A stretch of DNA of 64,000 nucleotides, from contig NZ_CP088262.1 in NCBI RefSeq assembly GCF_021117365.1, forward strand, positions 1,996,001 to 2,060,000, in the 5' to 3' direction. The stretch is from Nocardioides sp. cx-173 (GTDB taxonomy: Bacteria; Actinomycetota; Actinomycetes; Propionibacteriales; Nocardioidaceae). Position 1 is the stretch's first letter, and each line of letters opens with the position of its first letter. The position numbers and the translations under genes were made by a program. Below are positions 1-12,805 of the stretch, one piece after another. Below the pieces are notes generated by a model. The model worked only from the letters and a program-made list of their open reading frames with translations, was not told where the DNA came from and made no database searches.

Positions 1-3095
<3,095 letters not shown>

Positions 3096-3096
<1 letters not shown>

Positions 3097-4145
3097 TGGG
3101 GGCCTACTCGCTCCTGTTCGACCACGGCCTCACCCGAGTCGACCCCGAGCGGGCCCACCACCTCGGCTTTCGCGCGATCCGCGCGGGGCGACCGGTGCTG
3201 GGGGCGCTCGGGCGGCCGGGCGCCCCGGTCGAGGCGATGGGGCTGCGCTTCCCCAACGTGCTCGGTCTGGCGGCGGGCTTCGACAAGAACGCCGTCGGAA
3301 TCGACGCGCTCGCCGCGCTCGGCTTCGGGCACGTCGAGGTCGGCACCGTCACCGGTGAGGCGCAGCCGGGCAACCCGAGGCCGCGGCTCTTCCGGCTGCC
3401 CGAGGACCGGGCCGTGGTCAACCGGATGGGCTTCAACAACGACGGCGCCGAGGTCGTCGCGCAGCGGCTGAGGCGACGCGCCTTGGCTCTGGCACGTCGG
3501 CAGCCCGACGACCGCCGCCCTGACTCCCGGCCACGCACCCAGCTGGGCGTCAACATCGGCAAGAGCAAGGTCGTGCCCGAGGACGAGGCGGTGCGCGACT
3601 ACGAGAAGTCCGCACGGCTGCTGGCGCCGTACGCCGACTACCTGGTCGTCAACGTCAGCTCGCCCAACACCCCCGGTCTGCGCAACCTCCAGGCCGTCGA
3701 GAAGCTGGAGCCGATCCTCACCGCCGTCCAGGCCGTCTCCGACGGCGTGCCGCTGCTCGTGAAGATCGCCCCGGACCTCGCCGACGACGACGTGACGAGC
3801 GTCGCCGACCTGGCGCTGGCGATCGGGCTGGACGGCATCATCGCCACCAACACCACGATCTCCCGCGAGGGGCTGCGCAGCCCCGCCGCCCGTGTCGCAG
3901 CGATCGGAGCGGGCGGGCTGTCCGGCCGGCCGCTGACCGCGCGGGCGCTGGAGGTGACCCGGCTGCTGCGGCAGCGGGTCGGGCCGGACCTCACGCTGAT
4001 CGGGGTCGGCGGGATCACCACGGTCGCCGACGCCCAGGCCAGGCTCGACGCCGGGGCCGACCTGCTGCAGGGTTACACCGCGTTCATCTACGAGGGGCCG
4101 GGGTGGCCTCGGCGCCTCGTCCGCGGCGTACAGGAGAAGAGATGA
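3096..4145 (+). CDS. pyrD: Quinone-dependent dihydroorotate dehydrogenase (class 2)
   Basis: Oxidises dihydroorotate to orotate with FMN and passes electrons to membrane quinone. The 349-residue length and the N-terminal segment ([18 protein letters not shown]) are typical of class 2 enzymes, in which this helix pair contacts the membrane. Seen motifs are [26 protein letters not shown], the catalytic-loop region [25 protein letters not shown] and GVGGI with [10 protein letters not shown] short Arg-rich stretch near residues 125-150 looks like a lineage-specific loop. The ATG overlaps the carB stop, and the gene's own TGA overlaps the next ATG. Confidence 0.97.
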
Positions 4146-5311
4146 GCCAGTACGGCGACTACCAGAACGAGCTCTACCTCGCCGCACTCGGCGGGGTGCT
4201 GCCGCAGCACCCGTTCACCTACGACGACCTCGAACGCGGCGGGCTCGAGGTGCTGCCACCCGAGCTGCGCTCCTACGTGGCCGGCGGCAGCGGGAGCGAG
4301 GCGACGCAGCGTGCCAACGCGGAGGCCTTCGGCCGCTGGGCGCTGGTGCCGCGGATGCTGCGAGGGGCGGCCGAGCGCGACCTGTCGGTGGAGCTGTTCG
4401 GCAAGCGTCTGGCAAGCCCGCTGATGCTCGCCCCGGTCGGCGTGGTGGGGCTCTGCACGCCCGACGGCCACGGCGACATCGCCACCGCGCAGGTCGCCGC
4501 GCAGACCGGCGTACCGATGATCGCCTCGACGCTGATGAACGACCCGCTCGAGGACGTGGTGCCCCACTCCGGCGACACCCCGGCGTGGTTCCAGCTCTAC
4601 ACCCCCAAGAGCCGCGAGCTGGCCGCCAGCCTGGTGAGCCGTGCGGAGCGGGCCGGCTACGACGCCATCGTCGTCACCCTCGACACCTGGGTGCCCGGGT
4701 GGCGCCCGCGCGACCTGGCCAGCGGCAACTTCCCGCAGCTGCGCGGCAAGGTGCTGGCCAACTACACCTCGGACCCGGTCTTCCAGGAGATGACCGGCCC
4801 CGACCCCGACCTCGGCACCGTCGTGCTCACCTGGGTCAGCACGTTCGGCAACCCCCTCTCGTGGGACGACCTGCCGTGGCTGCGCTCGCTCACGACGCTC
4901 CCGATCGTGCTCAAGGGGATCTGCCACCCCGACGACGCCCGGCGCGCGCTCGACGCGGGCGTCGACGGCATCTACTGCTCCAACCACGGCGGTCGCCAGG
5001 CCGACGGCGGCGGGTCCGCGCTCGGGTGGCTGCCCGGCGTGGTGGACGCGGTCGCGGGGCAGGCGCCGGTGATCTTCGACTCCGGCGTGCGCACCGGCGC
5101 CGACGTGGTCAAGGCGATCGCGCTGGGCGCCACCGCCGTCGCGGTCGGCCGCCCCTACGTCTACGGCCTGGCCCTGGGCGGTGTCCCGGGTGCGGTCCAC
5201 GTGCTCCGGTCGCTGCAGGCCGAGGCCGACCTGGTGATGGCCGTCGACGGCTACCCCACGCTCGCCGATCTCGACCGCGACGCCCTGGTGTGGCAAGGAG
5301 CGAACCGATGA
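4142..5311 (+). CDS. Lactate 2-monooxygenase-like FMN-dependent alpha-hydroxy-acid oxidase
   Basis: A 389-residue FMN TIM-barrel enzyme of the glycolate/lactate oxidase family. It looks closest to mycobacterial lactate 2-monooxygenase, which converts L-lactate and oxygen to acetate, CO2 and water. Shared features are an N-terminus beginning with a G-D-Y motif, [50 protein letters not shown], the substrate/catalytic loop [11 protein letters not shown], and the FMN phosphate site [18 protein letters not shown] followed by [12 protein letters not shown]. The insertion before the catalytic loop is shorter than in mycobacterial enzymes. The start was chosen at the ATG overlapping the pyrD stop (ATGA); a longer upstream frame would lie inside pyrD. 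Another 2-hydroxy acid could be the substrate. Its place inside a pyrimidine operon is unusual. Confidence 0.88.
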   Translation: MSQYGDYQNELYLAALGGVLPQHPFTYDDLERGGLEVLPPELRSYVAGGSGSEATQRANAEAFGRWALVPRMLRGAAERDLSVELFGKRLASPLMLAPVGVVGLCTPDGHGDIATAQVAAQTGVPMIASTLMNDPLEDVVPHSGDTPAWFQLYTPKSRELAASLVSRAERAGYDAIVVTLDTWVPGWRPRDLASGNFPQLRGKVLANYTSDPVFQEMTGPDPDLGTVVLTWVSTFGNPLSWDDLPWLRSLTTLPIVLKGICHPDDARRALDAGVDGIYCSNHGGRQADGGGSALGWLPGVVDAVAGQAPVIFDSGVRTGADVVKAIALGATAVAVGRPYVYGLALGGVPGAVHVLRSLQAEADLVMAVDGYPTLADLDRDALVWQGANR

Positions 5312-5409
5312 GTCTCGACAGGCCGGACGGCAGCTCCTGCGTCGCTCCCGCGACCGCTCGACCTCCCCGTGTGAGCCACCCCCTCGCGAGCTCGGGGGTG
5401 GCGCGGTGA
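5308..5409 (+). CDS. Small 33-residue ORF coupled to its neighbours
   Basis: The ATG overlaps the stop of the monooxygenase gene (ATGA) and is preceded by AAGGAG at 5295-5300 with a 7-base spacer, one of the best ribosome binding sites in the window. The frame ends with a TGA at 5407-5409 that overlaps the GTG start of pyrF (GTGA). The peptide starts [10 protein letters not shown], has no membrane segment or recognised domain, and its second half is encoded by a 9-bp stem hairpin (5375-5402). It could be a leader peptide that couples pyrF translation to the upstream genes, or a remnant of a longer gene. I do not recognise it and assign no function. Confidence 0.5.
   Translation: MSLDRPDGSSCVAPATARPPRVSHPLASSGVAR
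5375..5402 (+). promoter_or_regulatory. Hairpin over the pyrF ribosome binding site
   Basis: Perfect inverted repeat GCCACCCCC (5375-5383) and GGGGGTGGC (5394-5402) with a 10-base loop. The right arm contains the only purine-rich stretch that could serve as ribosome binding site for pyrF (GTG at 5406). Folding would hide it unless ribosomes finishing the 33-codon ORF melt the stem. No U-tract follows, so a classical terminator is unlikely. Confidence 0.5.
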
Positions 5410-6221
5410 CCTTCGGAGCGCGCCTGCACGCCGCCATGGCCGACCGCGGACCGTTCTGCGTCGGCATCGACCCGCACGCCGCCCTGCTGCGCGACTGGGG
5501 GCTCGACGACGACGTAGCCGGGCTGGAGCGGTTCGCACTCACCGTCGTGGAGGCGGTCGCACCCCACTGCTCGGTGGTGAAGCCGCAGTCGGCCTTCTAC
5601 GAGCGTTTCGGCAGTCGTGGCGTGGCCGTCCTCGAGCGCGTCGTCGCCGAGTCCCGGGCCGCGGGCGCCCTGGTGCTGCTCGACGTCAAGCGCGGCGACA
5701 TCGGCTCCACCTCCCAGGCCTACGCCGACGCCTACCTCGACCCGGCCTCGCCGCTCGCCGTCGACGCGATCACGGCCAGCCCCTACCTCGGCTTCGGCTC
5801 CCTCGCTCCGATGGTCGACACGGCTCGGGCCCACGGCGCCGGGGTGTTCGTCCTGGCGCTGACCTCCAACAAGGAGGGCCCCGAGGTGCAGGAGGCGCGC
5901 ACCCAGGACGGCACCACCGTCGGCGCCCTGATGATCGAGCACCTGCGCCGGCTCAACGAGGGCGCCGAGCCCCTCGGCTCGTTCGGGGCGGTGGTGGGGG
6001 CCACGATCGGCGACACCGGGCTGGACTTCGCGTTCAACGGCCCGGTGCTCGCGCCGGGCTACGGCGCCCAGGGCGGCACGGCAGAGGACATCCGGCGGAT
6101 CTTCGGTCCCGCGGCGGGCCGGGTCCTGGCCAGCTCCTCGCGCGAGGTGCTGCGCCTCGGTCCCGACCGGGCGGCCATGCGGGAGGCCGTGCGCGCGGCC
6201 AACGACGAGCTCCGGTCGTGA
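5406..6221 (+). CDS. pyrF: Orotidine 5'-phosphate decarboxylase (type 2)
   Basis: Last step of UMP synthesis: decarboxylates OMP. The 271-residue length and sequence fit the longer actinobacterial/mycobacterial type rather than the E. coli type. Seen motifs are VGIDPH near the start, KPQSAFYERFG, the catalytic LDVKRGDIGSTSQAYA (Lys and Asp of the charge network), SPYLGFGSLAPM, LTSNKEG and, near the end, the phosphate-binding region APGYGAQGG. The GTG start overlaps the stop of the 33-codon ORF. The pyrF TGA overlaps the GTG of the following lipoprotein gene. Confidence 0.96.
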   Translation: MTFGARLHAAMADRGPFCVGIDPHAALLRDWGLDDDVAGLERFALTVVEAVAPHCSVVKPQSAFYERFGSRGVAVLERVVAESRAAGALVLLDVKRGDIGSTSQAYADAYLDPASPLAVDAITASPYLGFGSLAPMVDTARAHGAGVFVLALTSNKEGPEVQEARTQDGTTVGALMIEHLRRLNEGAEPLGSFGAVVGATIGDTGLDFAFNGPVLAPGYGAQGGTAEDIRRIFGPAAGRVLASSSREVLRLGPDRAAMREAVRAANDELRS

Positions 6222-6664
6222 CCCGCCGCTGCGGGATCGCGCTGGTGCTTCTGCTCACACTCCTGGCGGCCGGCTGCGGGGAGGACGACCCGTTCGCGGG
6301 CTACTGCGCGGAGGTCTCGGCCCAGCAGAAGTCGCTCTCGGAGGCCTTCGCCGGCCGCGGCCCCACGGCCCTGATCGACGCCCTGCCGAGCTTCGAGGCC
6401 CTGCGCGAGGAGGCGCCCCGCGACATCGAGGACGACTGGAAGGTGCTGGTCGCCAGCGTGGACACGCTCGTGGAGGCGCTGGAGGAGGCCGACGTCGACC
6501 CCGCGACGTACGACGCCACGAAGCCGCCTGCGGGCCTCAGCGCCGAGGAGAGGTCCGCGATCGAGGCGGCCGCGACGGAGCTCGCGGGCCCCGCGACGCG
6601 GGCGGCGCTCGCCGCGGTGGACCAGCAGTCGCGTGACGTATGCCAGACCCCGCTGTACCTGTGA
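6218..6664 (+). CDS. Small predicted lipoprotein, function unknown
   Basis: A 148-residue protein with a short basic N-terminus, a Leu-rich hydrophobic segment and a lipobox LAAGC with the lipidated Cys at about residue 20, so it should be anchored outside the membrane. The mature part is Glu/Ala-rich, probably helical, with two or three Cys, and has no domain that I recognise. It is translationally coupled to pyrF through GTGA and is the last gene before the mihF promoter. Confidence 0.75.
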   Translation: MTRRCGIALVLLLTLLAAGCGEDDPFAGYCAEVSAQQKSLSEAFAGRGPTALIDALPSFEALREEAPRDIEDDWKVLVASVDTLVEALEEADVDPATYDATKPPAGLSAEERSAIEAAATELAGPATRAALAAVDQQSRDVCQTPLYL

Positions 6665-6711
6665 GGGCGACGCCGCGAGCGCCGTTTCTAGAACACGCTC
6701 TCCTTGGCCGA

Positions 6712-6741
6712 TTGCAGGCCCGTTGCCGACCTGACTAGATT
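6712..6741 (+). promoter_or_regulatory. Candidate mihF promoter
   Basis: TTGCAG (6712-6717), 18-base spacer, TAGATT (6736-6741), lying in the 130-base gap between the lipoprotein and mihF. The transcript would have a leader of about 45 bases. Placed by pattern only. Confidence 0.4.
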
Positions 6742-6794
6742 GAGCCCCCAGTGGCACGTGCTCCCGTCGCCCTGACAACAGAAGGACCCAACTC

Positions 6795-7115
6795 GTGGCT
6801 CTGCCCCCACTGACACCTGAACAGCGCCAAGCCGCGCTGCAGAAGGCCGCCGCCTCCCGCCGCGAGCGGGCCGAGGTGAAGAACCGCCTCAAGAACTCCG
6901 GCGCGTCCATCACCGACGTCCTGCAGCAGGGCGCGACCAACGAGGTCATCGGCAAGATGCGGGTCATCGACCTGCTGCAGTCGATGCCCGGCCTCGGCAA
7001 GGTCCGGGCCCGCCAGACCATGGAGCGGCTCGGGATCGCCGAGAGCCGCCGGGTCCGGGGGCTGGGATCCAAGCAGGTGGCGGCACTGGAGCGCGAGTTC
7101 GCATCGGGCGAGTGA
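6795..7115 (+). CDS. mihF: Actinobacterial integration host factor mIHF
   Basis: A 106-residue nucleoid-associated protein unrelated to the HU/IHF fold, and essential in mycobacteria. It has the hallmark N-terminal basic helix ([20 protein letters not shown]) and the helix-two-turn-helix core with [11 protein letters not shown] and [16 protein letters not shown] used in DNA contact. The GTG start gives [11 protein letters not shown], the expected N-terminus. Position immediately before gmk is the conserved actinobacterial arrangement. Confidence 0.96.
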   Translation: MALPPLTPEQRQAALQKAAASRRERAEVKNRLKNSGASITDVLQQGATNEVIGKMRVIDLLQSMPGLGKVRARQTMERLGIAESRRVRGLGSKQVAALEREFASGE

Positions 7116-7122
7116 TTCACCG

Positions 7123-7128
7123 GATACT
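7123..7128 (+). promoter_or_regulatory. Possible leaderless -10 box for gmk
   Basis: GATACT ends 6 bases before the GTG start of gmk. It fits the xAnnnT pattern seen before other genes in this window, but could equally be spacer sequence between co-transcribed genes. Confidence 0.3.
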
Positions 7129-7134
7129 GCCCCG

Positions 7135-7761
7135 GTGACCTCTGCTGCTGCGCACCACCGCCTCGTCGTGCTCGCCGGTCCCACGGCGGTCGGCAAGGGC
7201 ACCGTGGCCGCCGCCGTACGCGAGCGGCACCCCGAGGTCTGGATCTCCGTCTCGGCGACCACCCGCGCGCCGCGGCCCGGCGAGGTCGACGGTGTCCACT
7301 ACTGGTTCGTCGACGACGCGGAGTTCGACCGGCTCATCGCCGAGGACGCCCTCCTCGAGTGGGCCGTGGTCCACCAGGCCGCCCGCTACGGGACCCCCCG
7401 CGCGCCGGTCGAGGAGGCGCTGGCCGCCGGTCGGCCGGCGATGCTCGAGATCGACCTGCAGGGGGCGCGCCAGGTCCGCCGGACCATGCCCGAGGCGCTG
7501 TTCGTCTTCCTCAAGCCTCCCTCGTGGGAGGAGCTCGTCCGTCGCCTGGTCGGACGGGGCACCGAGTCCGAGGAGGAGCGGGAGCGCCGACTCGAGACCG
7601 CGCGGGCCGAGCTGGCCGCCGAGCCGGAGTTCGACGTCACCATCGTCAACCACGAAGTTCACGATGCAGCCGATGAGTTGGTATCCTGGATGGTGCCCGA
7701 CTCCGAGCATTCCCATCGCGATGATCAGCACCGGGATCATCACCTGCCCAACGACTTGTGA
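7135..7761 (+). CDS. gmk: Guanylate kinase
   Basis: Phosphorylates GMP to GDP. A P-loop at residues 14-21 reads GPTAVGKG (usually GPSGVGKG), followed by [21 protein letters not shown] for GMP binding, LEWAVVH, the Walker B-like [13 protein letters not shown] and the lid region with [17 protein letters not shown]. The 208-residue length includes a His/Asp-rich C-terminal tail of about 20 residues. That DNA overlaps a plausible rpoZ promoter, which may explain its odd composition. GTG start. Confidence 0.97.
   Translation: MTSAAAHHRLVVLAGPTAVGKGTVAAAVRERHPEVWISVSATTRAPRPGEVDGVHYWFVDDAEFDRLIAEDALLEWAVVHQAARYGTPRAPVEEALAAGRPAMLEIDLQGARQVRRTMPEALFVFLKPPSWEELVRRLVGRGTESEEERERRLETARAELAAEPEFDVTIVNHEVHDAADELVSWMVPDSEHSHRDDQHRDHHLPNDL
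7658..7687 (+). promoter_or_regulatory. Candidate rpoZ promoter inside gmk
   Basis: TTCACG (7658-7663), 18 bases, TATCCT (7682-7687), within the last codons of gmk. This stretch is visibly AT-richer than its surroundings. Placed by pattern only. Confidence 0.35.
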
Positions 7762-7771
7762 GGCTTCACGC

Positions 7772-8104
7772 GTGTCTGCGCCCAACATCGACGCTCAGGG
7801 TGTCACCAACCCCTCGATCGACGACCTGCTCACCAAGACCGACAGCAAGTACAAGCTGGTGCTCTACAGCGCCAAGCGCGCCCGTCAGATCAACGCCTAC
7901 TACTCCCAGCTGGGCGAGGGCCTGCTCGAGTACGTCGGCCCGCTGGTGGACACCCACGTCCAGGAGAAGCCGCTCTCGATCGCGCTGCGCGAGATCAACG
8001 AGGACCTGCTGACCTGCGAGGACGTCGACCCGGCCGAGCTCGCCGCCGAGGAGGCCGCCGCCAAGCAGGCCGCGATCGACGCCTCCTTCACGACGAGCGA
8101 GTGA
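7772..8104 (+). CDS. rpoZ: RNA polymerase omega subunit
   Basis: A 110-residue chaperone subunit that binds the C-terminal part of beta-prime. The conserved core is [28 protein letters not shown] (residues about 15-42), followed by the actinobacterial extension [23 protein letters not shown] and an acidic Ala-rich tail. The GTG start 10 bases after gmk gives [11 protein letters not shown]; a longer in-frame extension would run into gmk and is not conserved. Confidence 0.96.
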   Translation: MSAPNIDAQGVTNPSIDDLLTKTDSKYKLVLYSAKRARQINAYYSQLGEGLLEYVGPLVDTHVQEKPLSIALREINEDLLTCEDVDPAELAAEEAAAKQAAIDASFTTSE

Positions 8105-8129
8105 TCCGCTGAGCATCAGCGACTCCCAC

Positions 8130-9371
8130 GTGGCCGCGCCCCCGACGGGGACGCGGCCGCGTGTCGTTCTGGGGGTCGCCGGCGGCATCGCGGCCTACAA
8201 GGCCTGCGAGCTGCTGCGGCGGCTGACCGAGTCGGGTCACGACGTGACCGTCGTGCCGACCGCCGCCGCGCTGGAGTTCGTCGGCGCGCCCACGTGGGCC
8301 GCGCTGTCGGGCAAGCCGGTCTCCACCTCGGTCTGGGACGAGGTGCACCAGGTGCCCCACGTGCGGATCGGGCAGAGCGCCGACCTGGTCGTGGTCGCAC
8401 CGGCCACCGCGGACCTGCTGGCCAAGGCCGCCCACGGCCTGGCCGACGACCTGCTCACCAACACCCTGCTCACCGCTCGCTGCCCGGTCGTCTTCGCGCC
8501 CGCCATGCACACCGAGATGTGGGAGCACCCCGCGACCCAGGCCAACGTCGCCACGCTGCGCTCGCGGGGGGTCCTCGTCATCGAGCCCGCCGAGGGTCGC
8601 CTCACCGGCAAGGACACCGGCAAGGGCCGGCTGCCCGACCCCGACCAGATCTTCGACGTCTGCGTCGGCGTGCTTGCCCGCGGCGACGCCGCTGTCCCGC
8701 ACGACCTGGCCGGTCGCCAGGTGGTGGTGTCGGCCGGCGGCACCCGCGAGTACCTCGACCCGGTCCGCTTCCTCGGCAACCGCTCCTCGGGGCTCCAGGG
8801 CTACGCCCTCGCCCGCACGGCGTACGCCCGTGGCGCCCAGGTCACGCTGGTCGCCGCCAACGTCGCGCTGCCCGACCCGGCCGGCGTCAAGGTCGTCCAC
8901 GTCGGCACCACGGCCGAGCTGCGCACCGAGGTGCTGGCCGCGGCCGCCGCGGCCGACGCCGTGGTCATGGCCGCCGCGCCGGCCGACTTCCGCCCCGCGG
9001 AGGTGAGCGACGCCAAGATCAAGAAGGCCGACGACGGATCGGCCCCTCAGCTCGGCCTCGTGCAGAACCCCGACATCCTCCAGGAGCTCTCCCACCACCG
9101 CCCGCGCGCCGACGCGGTGATCGTCGGGTTCGCCGCGGAGACCGGTGACGCCACCGGCTCGGTGCGCGACCTGGCGGCCGCCAAGCTGGCCCGCAAGGGC
9201 TGCGACCTGCTCGTCGTCGACGACGTCAGCGGGGGAGCGGTGTTCGGCAGCCCGGACAACGAGGCGGTCATCCTGTCCGCCGACGGCGAGGCGACCGACG
9301 TGCCCCGCGGGTCCAAGGCCGCAGTGGCGGACGCGATCTGGGACCGGGTCGTGCGACGATTCGCTGACTGA
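8130..9371 (+). CDS. coaBC: Bifunctional phosphopantothenoylcysteine decarboxylase / phosphopantothenate-cysteine ligase
   Basis: Performs two consecutive steps of coenzyme A synthesis. The N-terminal flavin-dependent CoaC domain shows GVAGGIAAYKACEL, the catalytic His region VPHVRIGQSADL, the FMN loop PATADLLAKAAHGLADDLLT and PAMHTEMW, where E. coli has PxMNxxMW. From memory, His in place of Asn is usual in actinobacteria. The C-terminal CoaB domain starts near residue 190 with VVVSAGGTREYLDPVRFLGNRSSG and includes AAPADFRP, KIKK and NPDILQ, with the nucleotide site GFAAETGD. The start is a GTG 25 bases after rpoZ. Confidence 0.96.
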   Translation: MAAPPTGTRPRVVLGVAGGIAAYKACELLRRLTESGHDVTVVPTAAALEFVGAPTWAALSGKPVSTSVWDEVHQVPHVRIGQSADLVVVAPATADLLAKAAHGLADDLLTNTLLTARCPVVFAPAMHTEMWEHPATQANVATLRSRGVLVIEPAEGRLTGKDTGKGRLPDPDQIFDVCVGVLARGDAAVPHDLAGRQVVVSAGGTREYLDPVRFLGNRSSGLQGYALARTAYARGAQVTLVAANVALPDPAGVKVVHVGTTAELRTEVLAAAAAADAVVMAAAPADFRPAEVSDAKIKKADDGSAPQLGLVQNPDILQELSHHRPRADAVIVGFAAETGDATGSVRDLAAAKLARKGCDLLVVDDVSGGAVFGSPDNEAVILSADGEATDVPRGSKAAVADAIWDRVVRRFAD

Positions 9372-9446
9372 GACGCCGGCCTAGCATGCTGGTGCCTCAA
9401 ATACGCTGCACCGAGTCGAGTTTGCCTAACGGGAGTGAGTCGCACT

Positions 9447-10649
<1,203 letters not shown>

Positions 10650-10662
10650 GCCCCTGATCCAC

Positions 10663-10697
10663 CGCTGACCCGTCAGAAACTTTCTGACGGGTCAGCG
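10663..10697. repeat. Dispersed palindrome, copy A
   Basis: Perfect palindrome with 17-base arms, CGCTGACCCGTCAGAAA and its complement, around a single C at 10680. Each arm contains a smaller inverted repeat, CTGAC-CC-GTCAG. It begins 13 bases after the metK stop and so could act as a terminator between metK and priA. The same core occurs at 20018-20060 and 51753-51793. Confidence 0.9.
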
Positions 10698-10725
10698 TCA
10701 TTTCCGGGGTGTCGACGGGCGCTGG

Positions 10726-10731
10726 TAGAAC
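10726..10731 (+). promoter_or_regulatory. Possible leaderless -10 box for priA
   Basis: TAGAAC is followed by 7 bases and the ATG of priA. The last base departs from TAnnnT, so this is the weakest member of the leaderless set in the window. Confidence 0.35.
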
Positions 10732-10738
10732 TCTGGCC

Positions 10739-12775
10739 ATGAGCGCACCCGACGAGCAGCCCGAGCTGCTGCCGGGCATGGTGCGGGCGACGGTGAAGGC
10801 GTCGCAGGCGAAGGCGCGGGCGACCCGGGCGCGGACCTCGGCCGCGGCGGCCGTGGCCGAGGTCGATCCTGTGGCCCGGGTGCTGGTGGACGTGCCGCTG
10901 GCCCATCTGGACCGGCCCTTCGACTACGCCGTCCCCGCGACGATGGACGAGGGGGTGCGGCCCGGCGTCCGGGTCAAGGTGCGCTTCGCCGGCCAGGACC
11001 TCGACGGGCTCGTCGTCGACCGGGGTGCCACCTCCGACCACCCGGGCACGCTGGCGCCGCTGCGGCGGCTGGTGAGCGCGGAGCGGGTGCTCTCGCCGGA
11101 GATCGCCGCGCTGGCCGACGACCTGGCGGAGCGCTACGCCGGCTCCCGGGCCGACGTGCTGCGGCTCGCCGTACCTCCCCGGCACGCGACCGCCGAGAAG
11201 GAGCCATCGCCACCGGCGCCCCCGCTGGGCGAGCTGCCGCCGGCCCCGGAGGGCTGGGCCGACCATCCCCTGGCGGCCGCGTACCTGCGTCACCTGCGCG
11301 AGGGGGGCTCGCCGCGGGCGGTCTGGGGCGCGGTGCCGGGCGCCGACTGGCCGGCGCTGGTGGCCCACGCGGCCGCCGAGACGTACGCCGGCGGCCGGGG
11401 CGTGCTCGTGTGCGTGCCCGACGGCAAGGACGTGGCGCGGCTCGAGCGGGCGCTGGTCGACCGGCTCGGCGAGGGCCACCATGTGGCGCTGACGGCAGGT
11501 CGGGGTCCGGCGGCCCGCTACCGCGAGTTCCTGGCCGTCAGCCGCGGGGCACGCCGGATCGTCGTCGGCACCCGCGCGGCGGCGTTCGCGCCGGTGCACG
11601 ACCTGGGGCTGGTGGTCCTGTGGGACGACGGCGACGACCTGCACAGCGAGCCGCGGGCGCCCTACCCGCACGTGCGCGAGACGCTGCTGCTGCGCGCCGA
11701 GCGGGAGGGCACGGCGGTGCTGCTGGGCGGGTTCGCGCGCAGCGTCGAGGCCGCCTACCTCACCCGCACCGGCTGGGCCCACGACCTGGCCCCCGAGCGG
11801 GCGGCGCTGCGCCGGGCGGTGACCGTGGGCGTCGCCGGCGCCACGGAGTGGGAGCTCGACCGCGACCCGCACGCCCGCACCAGCCGGATGCCCCGCCGGC
11901 TGCACGAGTCGGTGGGCCGCGCGCTCGAGCGCGGGCCGGTGCTGGTGCAGACCCCGCGCCTGGGCTACGCCACCGCCCTCGCGTGCGAGCGCTGCCGGGA
12001 GCCGGCCCGGTGCGGCCGGTGCCGGGGCCCGCTGGCGATCGGGGGACCGACGTCGCCGCCGGCCTGCCGCTGGTGCGGTACGCCGGACGAAGCGTGGGCC
12101 TGCTCGGCGTGCGGCCACCGCGGCCTGCGTGCCCCGGTGCTCGGCGACGCCCGCACGGCCGAGGAGCTCGGACGTGCCTTCCCGGGCGTCCGGGTCCTGA
12201 CCTCGTCGGGCGAGCGGGTCCTGGCCGAGGTCGACGGTGCGCCGGCGATCGTCGTCGCCACCCCGGGCGCCGAGCCCGTCGCGACCGATGGCTATGCCGC
12301 GGTCGTCCTGCTGGACACCTGGCTGCTGCTCGGCCGCACCGACCTGCGCACCGAGGAGGAGGCGCTGCGCCGCTGGTGCAACGCCGTGGGCCTGGTCCGT
12401 CCAGGAGGGGAGGCGCTGGTCGTCGGCGACCCCGCGCACCCGGCCGTCCAGGCGCTGGTGCGCTGGGACCCGGCCGGGTTCGCCGAGCGGGAGTCGGCCC
12501 AGCGCCAGGAGGCACACCTGCCGCCGGCCTCGCGCCTGGCCACGATCACCGGTGAGCCGGGGGCGGTCGACGACGCGGTGACCCTGCTGGCCGCGCCGGA
12601 GAGCGCGGAGGTCCTCGGGCCGGTCGACGTGGGTGAGGACGAGTGCCGGGTCGTGGTCCGGGTGCCGCGTGCGCAGGGTCCCGCCCTGTCCGCCGCTCTC
12701 GGCGAGCTGCAGCGGGTGCGCTCGGCCCGCAAGCTGGACGCCGTACGCATCCAGGTGGACCCCGTCGGTCTCTGA
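10739..12775 (+). CDS. priA: Degenerate primosomal protein N' (PriA-like, no helicase motifs)
   Basis: A 678-residue PriA homologue. It keeps the N-terminal DNA-binding domain (VARVLVDVPLAHLDRPFDYAVP, VRVKVRFAG) and the eight-Cys double zinc region at about residues 418-465 (ACERC, CGRC, CRWC, CSAC). The Walker A region, normally GxTGSGKTE, reads AVPGADWP, and the DEEH box is replaced by LWDDGDD, so ATPase/helicase activity is very unlikely. Loss of these motifs is known for actinobacterial PriA, so the gene is probably functional in a non-helicase role at restarting forks. The ATG at 10739 is preferred over a GTG at 10709, which lies in promoter-like sequence. Confidence 0.9.
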   Translation: MSAPDEQPELLPGMVRATVKASQAKARATRARTSAAAAVAEVDPVARVLVDVPLAHLDRPFDYAVPATMDEGVRPGVRVKVRFAGQDLDGLVVDRGATSDHPGTLAPLRRLVSAERVLSPEIAALADDLAERYAGSRADVLRLAVPPRHATAEKEPSPPAPPLGELPPAPEGWADHPLAAAYLRHLREGGSPRAVWGAVPGADWPALVAHAAAETYAGGRGVLVCVPDGKDVARLERALVDRLGEGHHVALTAGRGPAARYREFLAVSRGARRIVVGTRAAAFAPVHDLGLVVLWDDGDDLHSEPRAPYPHVRETLLLRAEREGTAVLLGGFARSVEAAYLTRTGWAHDLAPERAALRRAVTVGVAGATEWELDRDPHARTSRMPRRLHESVGRALERGPVLVQTPRLGYATALACERCREPARCGRCRGPLAIGGPTSPPACRWCGTPDEAWACSACGHRGLRAPVLGDARTAEELGRAFPGVRVLTSSGERVLAEVDGAPAIVVATPGAEPVATDGYAAVVLLDTWLLLGRTDLRTEEEALRRWCNAVGLVRPGGEALVVGDPAHPAVQALVRWDPAGFAERESAQRQEAHLPPASRLATITGEPGAVDDAVTLLAAPESAEVLGPVDVGEDECRVVVRVPRAQGPALSAALGELQRVRSARKLDAVRIQVDPVGL

Positions 12776-12792
12776 GCCCCCGAGCTCCTCAC

Positions 12793-12798
12793 TAGACT
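12793..12798 (+). promoter_or_regulatory. Leaderless -10 box for def
   Basis: TAGACT, then 7 bases, then the ATG of def. The spacing places the transcription start on the A of the start codon, and no ribosome binding site is visible. Confidence 0.55.
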
Positions 12799-12805
12799 GG
12801 CGGGC

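Noticed and set aside
9435..9446. Upstream GTG start for metK
   Set aside because: It overlaps the GGGAG that best serves as ribosome binding site for the GTG at 9447, and adds residues not typical of the family.
10709..10738. GTG start ten codons upstream of the priA ATG
   Set aside because: Would place coding sequence over the TAGAAC box and 11 bases after the palindrome; no ribosome binding site.
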